Shown here in pieces: positions 22,892-30,851 of a stretch of 35,740 bases of DNA. Origin of the DNA: a bacterium (GTDB taxonomy: Bacteria > 4484-113 > JAGGVC01). Under the pieces are notes generated by a model that worked only from the letters and a program-made list of their open reading frames with translations, was not told where the DNA came from and searched no databases. Made by a program: the position numbers and the translations under genes. Location of the stretch: the NCBI GenBank assembly GCA_021158185.1, contig JAGGVC010000006.1, forward strand, positions 1 to 35,740. Direction: 5' to 3'. Each line of letters opens with the position of its first letter. Position 1 is the first letter of the stretch.

Positions 22892-23545
22892 TTATGACTT
22901 TTTACTCACGCGAGGATTTCCTTGTTCACAAAATCGCCAAGGAAGATCAAGCGCTTTTGATAGCCCGATTCTTGTTGAACTGATAATCACAGGGATGTCT
23001 CCTGATAATCGCGGATAGAGTACGAGTTTGCCGTTTTCATTATCGAGAAGATCGAGGCCGTCAAGTTCACGCGTGATATCGAGCTTTTTGCAGAGCTTTC
23101 CTGGACCGGCAAAGCTTCGATCCGGTCTCTCGTCCGTCACTTCTGGCAGTGGAGAATCCTGAACAGCGCGTATAAGAACAGCTGACCCTTCACCGTCAAT
23201 GCCAGCGACAATGTTAAAGCAGTGGTACATCCCGTATATTAAATACACGTATGCAAGGCCTGCTCTTCCAAACATAGTTTTCGAACGGGATGTGGGGCCT
23301 CGAAATGAATGCGATCCAGGTTCACTTTGATGATAAGCTTCAGTTTCAATTATGCGAACGCATTTCTCAGTCATATCCGGCATGGATCGAATCAGACGGC
23401 AGCCGATGAGACGTTTTGCGGCATCAACAACATCGCCTGAAAGAAACGCTTTTAGATTAAGACACACGGTGATAGAACTGAATTCAAATGCTCCATCTCT
23501 TGGGAGGTGGCTATGACGATTGGTCGTCACCTGGAGTTGAATCAA
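22892..23545 (-). CDS. 3-methyladenine DNA glycosylase, AAG/MPG type
   Basis: A base-excision repair enzyme that removes alkylated and deaminated purines. AAG-fold signatures are clear: RLIGCRLIR, IIETEAYHQSEPGSHSFRGPTSRSKTMFG with YVYLIYGMYHCFNIV, AVLIRAVQ, GPGKLCKKLDI and the C-terminal PRLSGDIPVIISSTRIGLSKALDLPWRF. The track start (TTG 23545) overlaps the jag end by 35 bases and adds about 26 residues with no family match. GTG 23467 (MCLNLKAFLSGD) is a reasonable alternative of 191 residues, near family size. It follows jag closely, so the cell probably cotranscribes it with the rpmH-jag cluster. Confidence 0.9.
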   Translation of the reverse strand: MIQLQVTTNRHSHLPRDGAFEFSSITVCLNLKAFLSGDVVDAAKRLIGCRLIRSMPDMTEKCVRIIETEAYHQSEPGSHSFRGPTSRSKTMFGRAGLAYVYLIYGMYHCFNIVAGIDGEGSAVLIRAVQDSPLPEVTDERPDRSFAGPGKLCKKLDITRELDGLDLLDNENGKLVLYPRLSGDIPVIISSTRIGLSKALDLPWRFCEQGNPRVSKKS

Positions 23546-24149
23546 ACTCCCTTGGTTTGATGTAGAGCGTTCTCGCCCTGCCCTTCCCTATACTTATAGT
23601 TGTGAGATAAGGATGATTGTTCAAATGACGATGGATGATCTTACGTTCCTTGGGAAGCAAGCCCGGGACTGGCCGCTCCTTGTGATCGCGTTCGATTTCG
23701 CTAATAATGTCCTTGACCATTCGAATAAGCGAGGTTTCGCGGCGCTCGCGGTAACCGTTAATATCAAGGAGAATGATGCGGTTTACAGAGAATTCTCGGT
23801 TGAGAATCACGCTTATGATCATTTCAAGTGCGTCAAGAGTAGCGCCGTGATGGCCAATCAGAAAACCATTATGCTTACATCGGATATCCACAGTGAATTC
23901 GCTGTAATCATCGTTAGCTCGTACGCTTATCACGGCTCTGGAATCGAAGAGCTTGATAACATAGGAAGCAACTTGGTTCGAAAGAGACTTAACCTGCTCT
24001 ACAGCATAGGCATAGAATACAATTTCATCGTCACGGTCTGTTCTGTCCAGAATTATTTCGAGGGGGCCGAAGTGATCCTGAGCCATTTTTCTGGCCTCGG
24101 CTTCATCCTCTCCCTGCCACCTAAAAACCTCTAACTGCTGTATGTCCAT
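23511..24149 (-). CDS. jag: Jag/KhpB RNA-binding protein
   Basis: A 212-residue protein with the three-part layout of Jag (SpoIIIJ-associated protein, KhpB). Residues 1-50 are a Jag-N-like start (EVFRWQGEDEAEARKMAQDHFG). The KH domain follows with the RNA-binding loop GFLIGHHGATLDALEMIISVILNR, and the R3H domain at about 165-205 (LPKERKIIHRHLNNHPYLTTISIGKGRARTLYI). In other bacteria KhpB binds many RNAs with KhpA and influences cell elongation. Position directly after yidC, 11 bases on, is the standard neighbourhood. It is acidic at the C-terminal end. Identity is secure. Confidence 0.93.
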   Translation of the reverse strand: MDIQQLEVFRWQGEDEAEARKMAQDHFGPLEIILDRTDRDDEIVFYAYAVEQVKSLSNQVASYVIKLFDSRAVISVRANDDYSEFTVDIRCKHNGFLIGHHGATLDALEMIISVILNREFSVNRIILLDINGYRERRETSLIRMVKDIISEIERDHKERPVPGLLPKERKIIHRHLNNHPYLTTISIGKGRARTLYIKPREFDSTPGDDQSS

Positions 24150-24160
24150 TCACTCGCCTA

Positions 24161-25225
24161 CTAACGTTTCCTTCGCCGCCGCCTCGACTTGCGAACCGAC
24201 TCCGAAGCTTCACCGTCACCCTCAATGATACCACCATTTGGGGCAGATTCTGTTTGCTCGGACGAAATGGATTTCGTATCAGAAGATGGCTGTGCTGTTT
24301 TCGGTTCGTTTGTCGTCAGATCCTTGAACACTTGCTCAAGATTCCTGCTTTTTATTGCCGCAATTGCGCTGTTCATTATCAGGTGGTACTCGAAAATCGA
24401 ATACAGATTCTGTGTGATGAAATAGAGCATAGCGCCAGAGGGAATAATCATCCCGAATATGACGACGACGAACATCATAATGTTGGGATTAAAGGGCTGT
24501 TTCTGTGGCTCTGCGTTGTTTCCAAAGTCGTATTTCGGAAGCCTTTTCTGAACAGTCTTCATCTGATGCTGGTAAAACAGGCTGGTTGCGATATAAGCTA
24601 CAACAATCGCAAGGGCTGGCACGTAAAGAAATACGTTGGTTTTCCCAAGCATAAAGCTGACAACGCCCTGCTCCCCCAAGTCAATGACCTTATCCATGCC
24701 GGGATACCTTCCCATCGAGAGAGCGGGAAGGGCGGCATACATCAGATGAATCCCGAGGAACTTGGCCTTGCCGAATACATCAGGATTATACAGTGCCCTA
24801 AAGATTGCGAAAAAGATTGGAAGCTGGATCAAAAGAGGGAGGCATCCGCTTAATGGATTAATTTTGAGCTCCTGATAGAGCTCCATAGTTTTCTTGTTTG
24901 CCGTTTCCTTGTCGCCCTTGAAATGCGCGATCAGTTCCTTTTGCATCGGTGCTAGAACCTGCATCCAAGCCATTCCCGTAAACTGCGCGACGCTCAAACG
25001 GAACATAAGGAGTTTCACGATCAGTGCGGTAAGTATTATCGCAAGCCCCCAGCTTCCCGTGAATGCCTGCAACGTGACGATGACCAGAATTACAAGGTCT
25101 ACGATTGGACCGAGCAGCCCGCCTGTTTGAGGCGGTGCGGAAGGTATGGGCCCCATAATTCCTTCGCCCTGACCTGTAGCCTGGAGCATAAGCCCCAGCT
25201 TAAGAAACCAATTGCTCAAATGCAT
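24161..25225 (-). CDS. yidC: YidC/Oxa1/SpoIIIJ membrane protein insertase
   Basis: A 354-residue insertase for single membrane proteins and partner of SecYEG. It is short and lacks the large periplasmic domain of Gram-negative YidC. Five hydrophobic segments are visible, with the family core AFTGSWGLAIILTALIVKLLMFRLSVAQ, the cytoplasmic hairpin QKELIAHFKGDKETANKKTMELYQELKINPLSGCLPLLIQLPIFFAIFRAL, and PSGAMLYFITQNLYSIFE. The functional Arg of the hydrophilic groove (IVR in E. coli) is Lys here (IVKLL). The C-terminus ends in a strongly basic tail (KSRRRRRKR), which in relatives helps contact the ribosome. It begins 12 bases after yidD. Confidence 0.95.
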   Translation of the reverse strand: MHLSNWFLKLGLMLQATGQGEGIMGPIPSAPPQTGGLLGPIVDLVILVIVTLQAFTGSWGLAIILTALIVKLLMFRLSVAQFTGMAWMQVLAPMQKELIAHFKGDKETANKKTMELYQELKINPLSGCLPLLIQLPIFFAIFRALYNPDVFGKAKFLGIHLMYAALPALSMGRYPGMDKVIDLGEQGVVSFMLGKTNVFLYVPALAIVVAYIATSLFYQHQMKTVQKRLPKYDFGNNAEPQKQPFNPNIMMFVVVIFGMIIPSGAMLYFITQNLYSIFEYHLIMNSAIAAIKSRNLEQVFKDLTTNEPKTAQPSSDTKSISSEQTESAPNGGIIEGDGEASESVRKSRRRRRKR

Positions 25226-25237
25226 TCTGTATTCCTT

Positions 25238-25450
25238 CTACGGAACGGGATCATAGCCTCCGGGATGGAACGGATTGCATTTCATTACCCTTTTTATGGC
25301 AAGCCATAAGCCCTTAATCGCTCCGTGCTTCTCAATTGCCTCAAGTGCGTATGTGCTGCAACTAGGTTTGAATCTGCATGTCGGCGGAGTAAGCGGCGAA
25401 ATCCTTGCTCTGTAAAACCTGATGAGTGCAATCAACAATCGTTTCATCAT
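25238..25450 (-). CDS. yidD: Membrane protein insertion efficiency factor YidD
   Basis: A 70-residue protein with the complete family pattern: [57 protein letters not shown]. YidD is an amphipathic membrane-associated factor that helps YidC-dependent insertion. It lies between rnpA (three bases) and yidC (12 bases), the usual order, and must be cotranscribed. Confidence 0.96.
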   Translation of the reverse strand: MMKRLLIALIRFYRARISPLTPPTCRFKPSCSTYALEAIEKHGAIKGLWLAIKRVMKCNPFHPGGYDPVP

Positions 25451-25453
25451 CGG

Positions 25454-25789
25454 CTAATCTGAAAGACCAAGGCGCTTGAGCATCATTCGTGTTTGCCATT
25501 GCAGTTCCCGAAATGGAATACGATCAATCTCCTTATCCACGTAGACAACGATGTCGAATACGCATTGAAGCTGGGGAATAATCCCTGCCATAATATGCCT
25601 GAAACGCCTGCGGATTCGATTTCTCACGACCGCCTTGCCGGCCTTTTTGGTAACTACAAGCCCGAGCCGGGAAAGAGACCCTTCCCGCTTGAGATAGTTG
25701 ATACGGAAATACTTTCCACGTATCGATTTACCTTGTCTGAAGACATAAGCAAAACTAGCGCTGCCTTTAAGAGAAATGCAACGATTCAT
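25454..25789 (-). CDS. rnpA: Ribonuclease P protein component
   Basis: A 111-residue basic protein that binds the RNase P RNA and helps remove tRNA 5' leaders. The RNR signature is seen as KKAGKAVVRNRIRRRFRH, and the N-terminal pattern ASFAYVFRQGKSIRGKYF and final RELQWQTRMMLKRL fit the family. Its ATG overlaps the rpmH TGA by one base (TGATG), so the two are translationally coupled. No RNase P RNA gene is in the window. Confidence 0.96.
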   Translation of the reverse strand: MNRCISLKGSASFAYVFRQGKSIRGKYFRINYLKREGSLSRLGLVVTKKAGKAVVRNRIRRRFRHIMAGIIPQLQCVFDIVVYVDKEIDRIPFRELQWQTRMMLKRLGLSD

Positions 25790-25923
25790 CAGACAGCGAG
25801 CTTAGCACGTCCACGGCTGCGCCGGTTCTTGATCACTCGGCGGCCCTGTGGCGTACTCATACGTTGCAGAAAGCCGTGCCTTCTCAGTCTGCGTCTTTTC
25901 TTGGGTTGGTACGTTCGCTTCAT
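25789..25923 (-). CDS. rpmH: 50S ribosomal protein L34
   Basis: A 44-residue protein: [20 protein letters not shown], then [18 protein letters not shown], the textbook L34 sequence. The track ORF begins 17 codons too early; ATG 25923 has AGAAAGGAC directly upstream. It is the first gene of rpmH-rnpA-yidD-yidC-jag. In most bacteria dnaA and the origin lie just upstream, but here a divergent unknown secreted protein gene takes that place. Confidence 0.97.
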   Translation of the reverse strand: MKRTYQPKKRRRLRRHGFLQRMSTPQGRRVIKNRRSRGRAKLAV

Positions 25924-25964
25924 GTCCTTTCTCGAAACACAATCCAGCTGAAAAACGAAAAAGC

Positions 25965-25993
25965 AGAATAACATACATCCGTTTTCTTAGCAA
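25965..25993 (-). promoter_or_regulatory. Promoter of the rpmH-rnpA-yidD-yidC-jag operon
   Basis: On the minus strand: TTGCTA, 17-base spacer, TATTCT preceded by TG (TGTTATTCT). The start site should lie near 25958, giving a leader of about 35 bases that carries the rpmH Shine-Dalgarno. Confidence 0.65.
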
Positions 25994-26044
25994 ACGATTC
26001 ATCAGCATTTGCGTTTTTAGGAATTGCAGCGTTCGTTTCCAAGA

Positions 26045-26053
26045 TGATACAAT
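26045..26053 (+). promoter_or_regulatory. Extended -10 abutting the secreted unknown gene
   Basis: TGATACAAT ends seven bases before ATG 26061, so transcription should start at the A of the ATG or one base before it. It fixes the true start far downstream of the track start at 25848. Confidence 0.65.
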
Positions 26054-26060
26054 AACCTGT

Positions 26061-27158
26061 ATGGCTAGGATTGGACTTCTTTCTTTCGCAGTGTGTTTTG
26101 GCTTGCTGGTGTTGTTTGTATCAGCACAGGAACCGGTAAGCGCCCAAGCGCAGAACAGCTTCGACGCATCTATTCTCGAAGCAAGCGCGATCAGCGTTGA
26201 CATTCCTCTTCCAGTTGATACTCCCGTTTTAACCTGGCTTCTTCGACACAAGATGAAGTTCGACGAAGATTTTCTCGTCAAACGCTTTTTGAAGGGTGAT
26301 ACAACATCCAGAACCATTTACTCAGCGATATATGGCGAAGGTACGGGCTATATTTTATCCAAGGGCGGTGAAGTTGAAGCGCACCTTAAGGTGTTCGATT
26401 TCGGCTTTGAATATCAGAAAGCGGCGAAGAACATCAATAAGGGCGTGGCAAAATTCATCCCTGATCCTGAGAGCGGTAAAGTCGAGAAAGGATCCACAAT
26501 GTTCGACCAAGGCTATACCTATTTCGAGTACAAATCCGGCCTTAAGGGGACTTGGAAGTATGTATTTCCTCCTGACGAAGGCAAAGTTGCGGCTATGAAA
26601 ATCCTCAAGGATGTTGTTGGTGAAATTCCCGACCAGGGAAGCGATTTCACATTCGAGTATGAAGCCGTAATCGACAAATCAGAAGAAGGCCTGTTTCACC
26701 TGAATGTGAATAAGTATTTCCGTGGCGTACAGCTTCTGGATGATTACATACAAATATCCCTCGATGCGGACATGCAATTGGTAGGCTTTTCCTATTTCTG
26801 GGATAATCGGACTGTGCCCGGCCCGTCTCCCCCTGGGGATCGCCGTATCGTTGACTCAAGCTTCGCAGTGAACCAGGCTAAGAAGTGGGTGATCCAGAAT
26901 TCCAACGGGGCTGCTCCGTATCTGACTTTGGTGCAGATTCGACTTGGCTACATTACATTGCGCGGGGATTATATAACCATCGTTCCCGCATGGATTATGT
27001 CTTGCGCATGGCAGCATAAGGTTGGTGCGGATCTGGATGTAGAGGCTCCCGGGCTGCGCAAGAACAGGCCAACCATGAAGAGGTTCGTGGAATGGCTTGA
27101 AAAATACGACGTTTATATCGCCATCGAAGGCATCACGGGACGGCCAATGGAGCTTTAG
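26061..27158 (+). CDS. Secreted protein of unknown function
   Basis: Not a family I can name. The track ORF starts at 25848, inside the divergent rpmH region, but ATG 26061 begins a standard signal peptide (MARIGLLSFAVCFGLLVLFVSA, cleavage near AQA) and sits one leaderless distance after an extended -10. This gives 365 residues. The mature protein is mixed alpha/beta, with TWLLRHKMKFDEDFLVKRFL near the start and two similar stretches of beta-hairpin pattern with bulky residues. The C-terminal part (SSFAVNQAKKWVIQN, then LGYITLRGDYITIVPAWIM) has the look of PepSY/YycI-like domains, where a helix is followed by strands ending in PAW; this is a weak impression. Probably extracytoplasmic. Confidence 0.75.
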   Translation: MARIGLLSFAVCFGLLVLFVSAQEPVSAQAQNSFDASILEASAISVDIPLPVDTPVLTWLLRHKMKFDEDFLVKRFLKGDTTSRTIYSAIYGEGTGYILSKGGEVEAHLKVFDFGFEYQKAAKNINKGVAKFIPDPESGKVEKGSTMFDQGYTYFEYKSGLKGTWKYVFPPDEGKVAAMKILKDVVGEIPDQGSDFTFEYEAVIDKSEEGLFHLNVNKYFRGVQLLDDYIQISLDADMQLVGFSYFWDNRTVPGPSPPGDRRIVDSSFAVNQAKKWVIQNSNGAAPYLTLVQIRLGYITLRGDYITIVPAWIMSCAWQHKVGADLDVEAPGLRKNRPTMKRFVEWLEKYDVYIAIEGITGRPMEL

Positions 27159-27287
27159 GCTGTTGCGCGTGAAATCGATAGCGAGAGATTTCTTTAAGCT
27201 GCTCTCTGCATTAAAGACAGTATATCTGTATTGCTTTGATGCTGACAATTGTTACCGGATTCTGCTGTTAAACGACCGGGTTAGGCT

Positions 27288-28418
27288 ATGGAATACCTTA
27301 ATCTGTTTGATATACCTTCCAAGTCGGTACTGAACTGCGCGAGAGATCAAGCGGAGATGTATGGTCACCCGGACATTGAGCCGGAGCACGTTCTTCTCGC
27401 GCTTGTTCTTTCCGAGCAGACGAACGCACACCGTCTTCTCTCACAGGCCTGCGGAAATCTCTCCGCACTTGAAGTTCGGCTTAAAGGGATGCTGACTCAA
27501 AGGAGCTTCGGCGAAGAAGTCGGCCAACGACCAGGTTTCTCAAGGCGCACAATGCTACTTCTTACGCAGGCGTTTCAGGAGATGACCAGAACAAAGGACG
27601 GTCATGTAGGTACCGAACATCTTCTCCTGGCCATGGGCTTTGAGAGGTTCGGCCCGCTCGCGAGGCTGCTTGAGGAATTTGAGATAACACGGGACATTTT
27701 TCTGATGTGGATGTCGGGCGATGAAAGCGAGGATGATTCCGGCGAAGATAGTGAAGAAATCGTAGTTGTAGACGAAGAACCGTCGTTTGATGAAGAAGAT
27801 GAACTGCTGTTTAGCGATGGTCTGTTCAGCTATCCATTTCTGATTTTCGTAAGAATGCTATGTGATTACAGCATCGCAACATCGATTCAAAATCAGATTG
27901 CCATCCATCTTCTGCTTAAACCCAGTCTACTGACGCCCGAAGATATAGTTTTTTCGGTTATTCGGGCAGAAATAGCGAGGAAAGGTTCTCTCATCGACAA
28001 GCTTGGCTCAATCGGCCTTGATGTTGAATGGACATACCTCAGGCTGAAGCAGGCGGTTCAGCAAAACGAACTCAGGGCACATGGCGAGGTTTTGGGAACG
28101 TTCAGCGAAGACGAATCGGGAATGGGAAATGATACAGTCACTCATGATTACCAAGAAAGCGTGGCAGAGGTACAGGATAAATCCCAGGAGGCCGATTCAG
28201 TTTCAGGGACGCTCCTTGATATCAGATGGCCTGTCGTCGAATTCATGCTTGAAGCAGCGCATATTGCTTCAGGAGCCGGTTTTGCCAGCGTGCTTCCTCA
28301 ACATATTGTTTCGGTCTTTCTTCAATCGAGCCTTAATTCCGCTGCAAGGATACGCAGGCAATTCAAATTAAGAAAGAGAGATATCGAAAAACTGGCTGCT
28401 GTGAGTTTAGACGACTGA
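27288..28418 (+). CDS. Clp-N repeat protein without ATPase domain
   Basis: A 376-residue cytoplasmic protein. Residues 1-145 form a full Clp-N domain (two repeats) as in ClpC/ClpA: ALNCARDQAEMYGHPDIEPEHVLLALV type at 16-45, and LLLTQAFQEMTRTKDGHVGTEHLLLAM at 85-112. A very acidic linker follows (DESEDDSGEDSEEIVVVDEE). Two more diverged copies come next, at about 185-265 (LLTPEDIVFSVIRAEIARKGSLIDKL) and 320-375 (FMLEAAHIASGAGFASVLPQHIVSVF). No Walker A/B ATPase motif is present. Clp-N domains bind substrates and adaptors such as MecA or McsB, so this could be a stand-alone adaptor or anti-adaptor for a Clp protease. Function is inference; the domain calls are firm for the first pair. Confidence 0.85.
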   Translation: MEYLNLFDIPSKSVLNCARDQAEMYGHPDIEPEHVLLALVLSEQTNAHRLLSQACGNLSALEVRLKGMLTQRSFGEEVGQRPGFSRRTMLLLTQAFQEMTRTKDGHVGTEHLLLAMGFERFGPLARLLEEFEITRDIFLMWMSGDESEDDSGEDSEEIVVVDEEPSFDEEDELLFSDGLFSYPFLIFVRMLCDYSIATSIQNQIAIHLLLKPSLLTPEDIVFSVIRAEIARKGSLIDKLGSIGLDVEWTYLRLKQAVQQNELRAHGEVLGTFSEDESGMGNDTVTHDYQESVAEVQDKSQEADSVSGTLLDIRWPVVEFMLEAAHIASGAGFASVLPQHIVSVFLQSSLNSAARIRRQFKLRKRDIEKLAAVSLDD

Positions 28419-28529
28419 TCGAGAGCATCGCCCGCCGATGCAGACTCCAGGGACTGCAGAATCTGCGCTGCATTTACGGATAACTTGCAGTTACCGCGCA
28501 ATCCGGCTTTTGACGCGGTATCATTATTT

Positions 28530-29627
28530 GTGCCCAGCAAACGAGTAATTGTGGCTATGAGCGGGGGCGTGGACAGCACGGTTGCAGCGTTCCTCCTCAG
28601 CAAGGAAGGATTCGAAGTCATCGGAATTACGGCAAAGTTCCTTCCTGACGCGTACGCGAGTGAATCGAAGCAGTGCTGCAATGCGGACAGTGCATATGCG
28701 GCCGAGCGGGCGTGCGATTTGATCGGCGCTCAGCACATCACTTTGAATCTGACGGATGCATTTCGGGAAAGCGTCGTCGCAAGGTTCGTCGAAGGATACA
28801 AGCGCGGTGCAACGCCCAATCCATGCATCGACTGCAACAGGTTTATCAAGTTTGAACTTTTCTTCAAGTACGCAGAGGAACTCAACGCGGAATTTCTGGC
28901 TACCGGGCATTATGCGCGAATCGAACGCGATGAGAGCGGGCTAATGCGCCTAAAGAAGGGCGTGGATTCCGACAAGGATCAATCATACTTCCTTGCTTCG
29001 ATCCCGTATGAATCTCTGGAAAAGATAAAATTCCCGCTCGGTACGCTTAAGAAGAAGGATGTACGTAGAATTGCGGCGGAAATCGGGTTCAGAAACGCCG
29101 AGCGGCAGGAAAGCCAGGATATCTGCTTCGTGTCGAAAGATACAGATTTTGCCCGATTGATCGAAATCTACGAGTTGAACGTTGCACATCCCCTTCCAGG
29201 CCCGATAATTGATGAATCCGGACGCGTTCGCGGAGAGCATCGCGGTATAGAGTATTTTACGCTCGGACAAAGGCGCGGCTTTCGAGTCGGAATGGAAGAA
29301 AAGAAATTCGTTTATGCAATCGATGCCGATTCAAACAGCATTCTCGTCGGCCCGCGGTGTCATTTCCCAGTTCATCATGCCGAGCTTGCTGACTGCAACT
29401 GGCTCGCACGGGACCTGCTGCTCCAATCGGATGAGTTCAAATGGCGGCTCAGGTATCGCTCTGAGCCAATTGCGGCAGCATTGAAAATGCAGGAAAACGG
29501 TGCAGCCGCGAGTGAAGCCGTTTTGACTTTTGCCGAACCGATGTATTTCGTAACTCCGGGGCAATGGGCGGTGGCGTATCTTGGAGATACAGTTGTCGGA
29601 TGCGGCGAAATAATACGCGCGTATTGA
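28530..29627 (+). CDS. mnmA: tRNA-specific 2-thiouridylase MnmA
   Basis: MnmA adds sulfur to U34 of tRNA Lys, Glu and Gln using persulfide from a cysteine desulfurase. The ATP PP-loop is MSGGVDSTVAAFLL, the catalytic cysteines lie in NPCIDCNRFIKF and ESQDICFV, and GHYARI, SDKDQSYFLA and the YTLGQRRG-like YFTLGQRRGF motif are present. The track begins at 28485; GTG 28530 (MPSKRVIVAMSGGVDS) gives 365 residues, the normal length, and is preferred. A TATCAT hexamer ends five bases before that GTG. The active-site loop has an extra Cys (NPC) compared with the more usual NPD. The desulfurase at 2441 could be the donor. Confidence 0.94.
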   Translation: MPSKRVIVAMSGGVDSTVAAFLLSKEGFEVIGITAKFLPDAYASESKQCCNADSAYAAERACDLIGAQHITLNLTDAFRESVVARFVEGYKRGATPNPCIDCNRFIKFELFFKYAEELNAEFLATGHYARIERDESGLMRLKKGVDSDKDQSYFLASIPYESLEKIKFPLGTLKKKDVRRIAAEIGFRNAERQESQDICFVSKDTDFARLIEIYELNVAHPLPGPIIDESGRVRGEHRGIEYFTLGQRRGFRVGMEEKKFVYAIDADSNSILVGPRCHFPVHHAELADCNWLARDLLLQSDEFKWRLRYRSEPIAAALKMQENGAAASEAVLTFAEPMYFVTPGQWAVAYLGDTVVGCGEIIRAY

Positions 29628-29696
29628 TTTACTTGACCGACATCAGGATTCATTCACGCTTTCGAAGTGATAAGGATCATTTACCCAGTCAGGCTC

Positions 29697-29705
29697 TGGT
29701 ACAAT
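29697..29705 (+). promoter_or_regulatory. Extended -10 abutting murG
   Basis: TGGTACAAT ends six bases before GTG 29712, so the predicted first transcribed base is at or next to the start codon. No Shine-Dalgarno is present. Confidence 0.6.
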
Positions 29706-29711
29706 TCCGGC

Positions 29712-30851
29712 GTGCGAATTGCTGTTACAGGTGGAGGAACGGGCGGGCACGTTTATCCTGCTATTGCCGTTCTTGAAGCTATGAACACGCTTCTATGCGA
29801 ATCCAGCGGGGATGCGCTTGTAACTCTGTGGATTGGAACTGACAGAAAGGAAGCTGAAATTCTGCCCAAGTACGATATCCCGCTTGCAGAAATAGATATT
29901 TCGCCGCTTAGAAGGTCTATTAGGCTGACCGCGCTTAAACAGAATATCAAGCTGGCTGCCAATTTGCTTGCCGGACGAGCTTGCAAGCAGGCCGCAATGC
30001 ACCTGACGAAGTTTCAACCGGACTGCCTTATCGGTACCGGCGGATATGTCGCATATCCTGCATGTCGTGTGGCATCAAAGCTCGGTATCCCCCTTTATCT
30101 CATCGAGCCGAATGCGATCCCCGGTCTTGTGACAAGGCGCGTGGCAAAATATGCCGAAGCCGTATTCTGTGCGACCGATGGATCTGCGATGGCTCTAGGC
30201 GGCGAGAATACAAAGGCAATTGGAGTGCCGGTACGATCATATTCGGGCAGTTACAGCAAGGAAGAGCTTTATCTGAAATACGAGCTTGAGCCGCATAGAA
30301 AAACGATCTTCGTAACCGGAGGAAGCCTTGGCGCCGGGTTTATAAACAAAATTGTCTTCAATCAGATTGTCGAAATGCTCAACGCAGATTGCGATCTTGC
30401 GAAATCAGTGCAAATAATTCACCAGACCGGAAGCCGTGATTACGAAACAGCCTTGAATCTCAGAAAGGAGCTTCAATTCCCTTATCGGCCATTTAAATAC
30501 CTTCACGATTCAACGGAAGCCTTGTTTCTGGCAGACTTGTTCATCGGGCGTGCAGGTGCTTCTTCAGTTGCAGAAGCGGCACATTTTGGCCTTCCCTCGA
30601 TTTTCCTGCCATATTCGCACCATTCCGATATGCAGCAGTTCAGAAACGCATATCCGCTTGCGGAAGCCGGTGCGGCTTTCATCCATATAGAAGATGAATT
30701 CGACCGGAATGCCTTTGGCGAAAATCTGCTCGAATTGATCCGAGCGTGTCGCAACGCCGAGCTTATTGCGAGGATCAAGGAGTTCGACAAGAACGCTGCG
30801 GAAGTAATCGCTTCGCAAATAATATCCGGGCTTTCGGGAGACAGTCGTTGA
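29712..30851 (+). CDS. murG: UDP-GlcNAc:lipid I N-acetylglucosaminyltransferase
   Basis: MurG makes lipid II from lipid I on the inner face of the membrane. GTG 29712 gives MRIAVTGGGTGGHVYPAIAV, the standard N-terminal glycine loop; the track start at 29667 is too early. Other signatures: CLIGTGGYVAYPA, PLYLIEPNAIPG (family HEQN is IEPN here), FVTGGSLGAGFIN, HQTG, and RAGASSVAEAAHFGLPSIFLPYSHHSDMQQFRNA. The His-Glu-Gln to Ile-Glu-Pro change is mild and seen as variation in the family. 379 residues. It sits outside a dcw cluster, between mnmA and the cell-wall amidase, and its TGA overlaps the TTG start of the amidase gene. Confidence 0.93.
   Translation: MRIAVTGGGTGGHVYPAIAVLEAMNTLLCESSGDALVTLWIGTDRKEAEILPKYDIPLAEIDISPLRRSIRLTALKQNIKLAANLLAGRACKQAAMHLTKFQPDCLIGTGGYVAYPACRVASKLGIPLYLIEPNAIPGLVTRRVAKYAEAVFCATDGSAMALGGENTKAIGVPVRSYSGSYSKEELYLKYELEPHRKTIFVTGGSLGAGFINKIVFNQIVEMLNADCDLAKSVQIIHQTGSRDYETALNLRKELQFPYRPFKYLHDSTEALFLADLFIGRAGASSVAEAAHFGLPSIFLPYSHHSDMQQFRNAYPLAEAGAAFIHIEDEFDRNAFGENLLELIRACRNAELIARIKEFDKNAAEVIASQIISGLSGDSR

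Noticed and set aside
25526-25534. TTATCCACG resembles a DnaA box.
   Set aside because: It differs from TTATNCACA at the last base, is single, and lies inside rnpA.
27216-27236. ACAG-TATAT-CTGT palindrome upstream of the Clp-N protein gene as an operator.
   Set aside because: Arms of only four bases in an AT-rich region; expected by chance.
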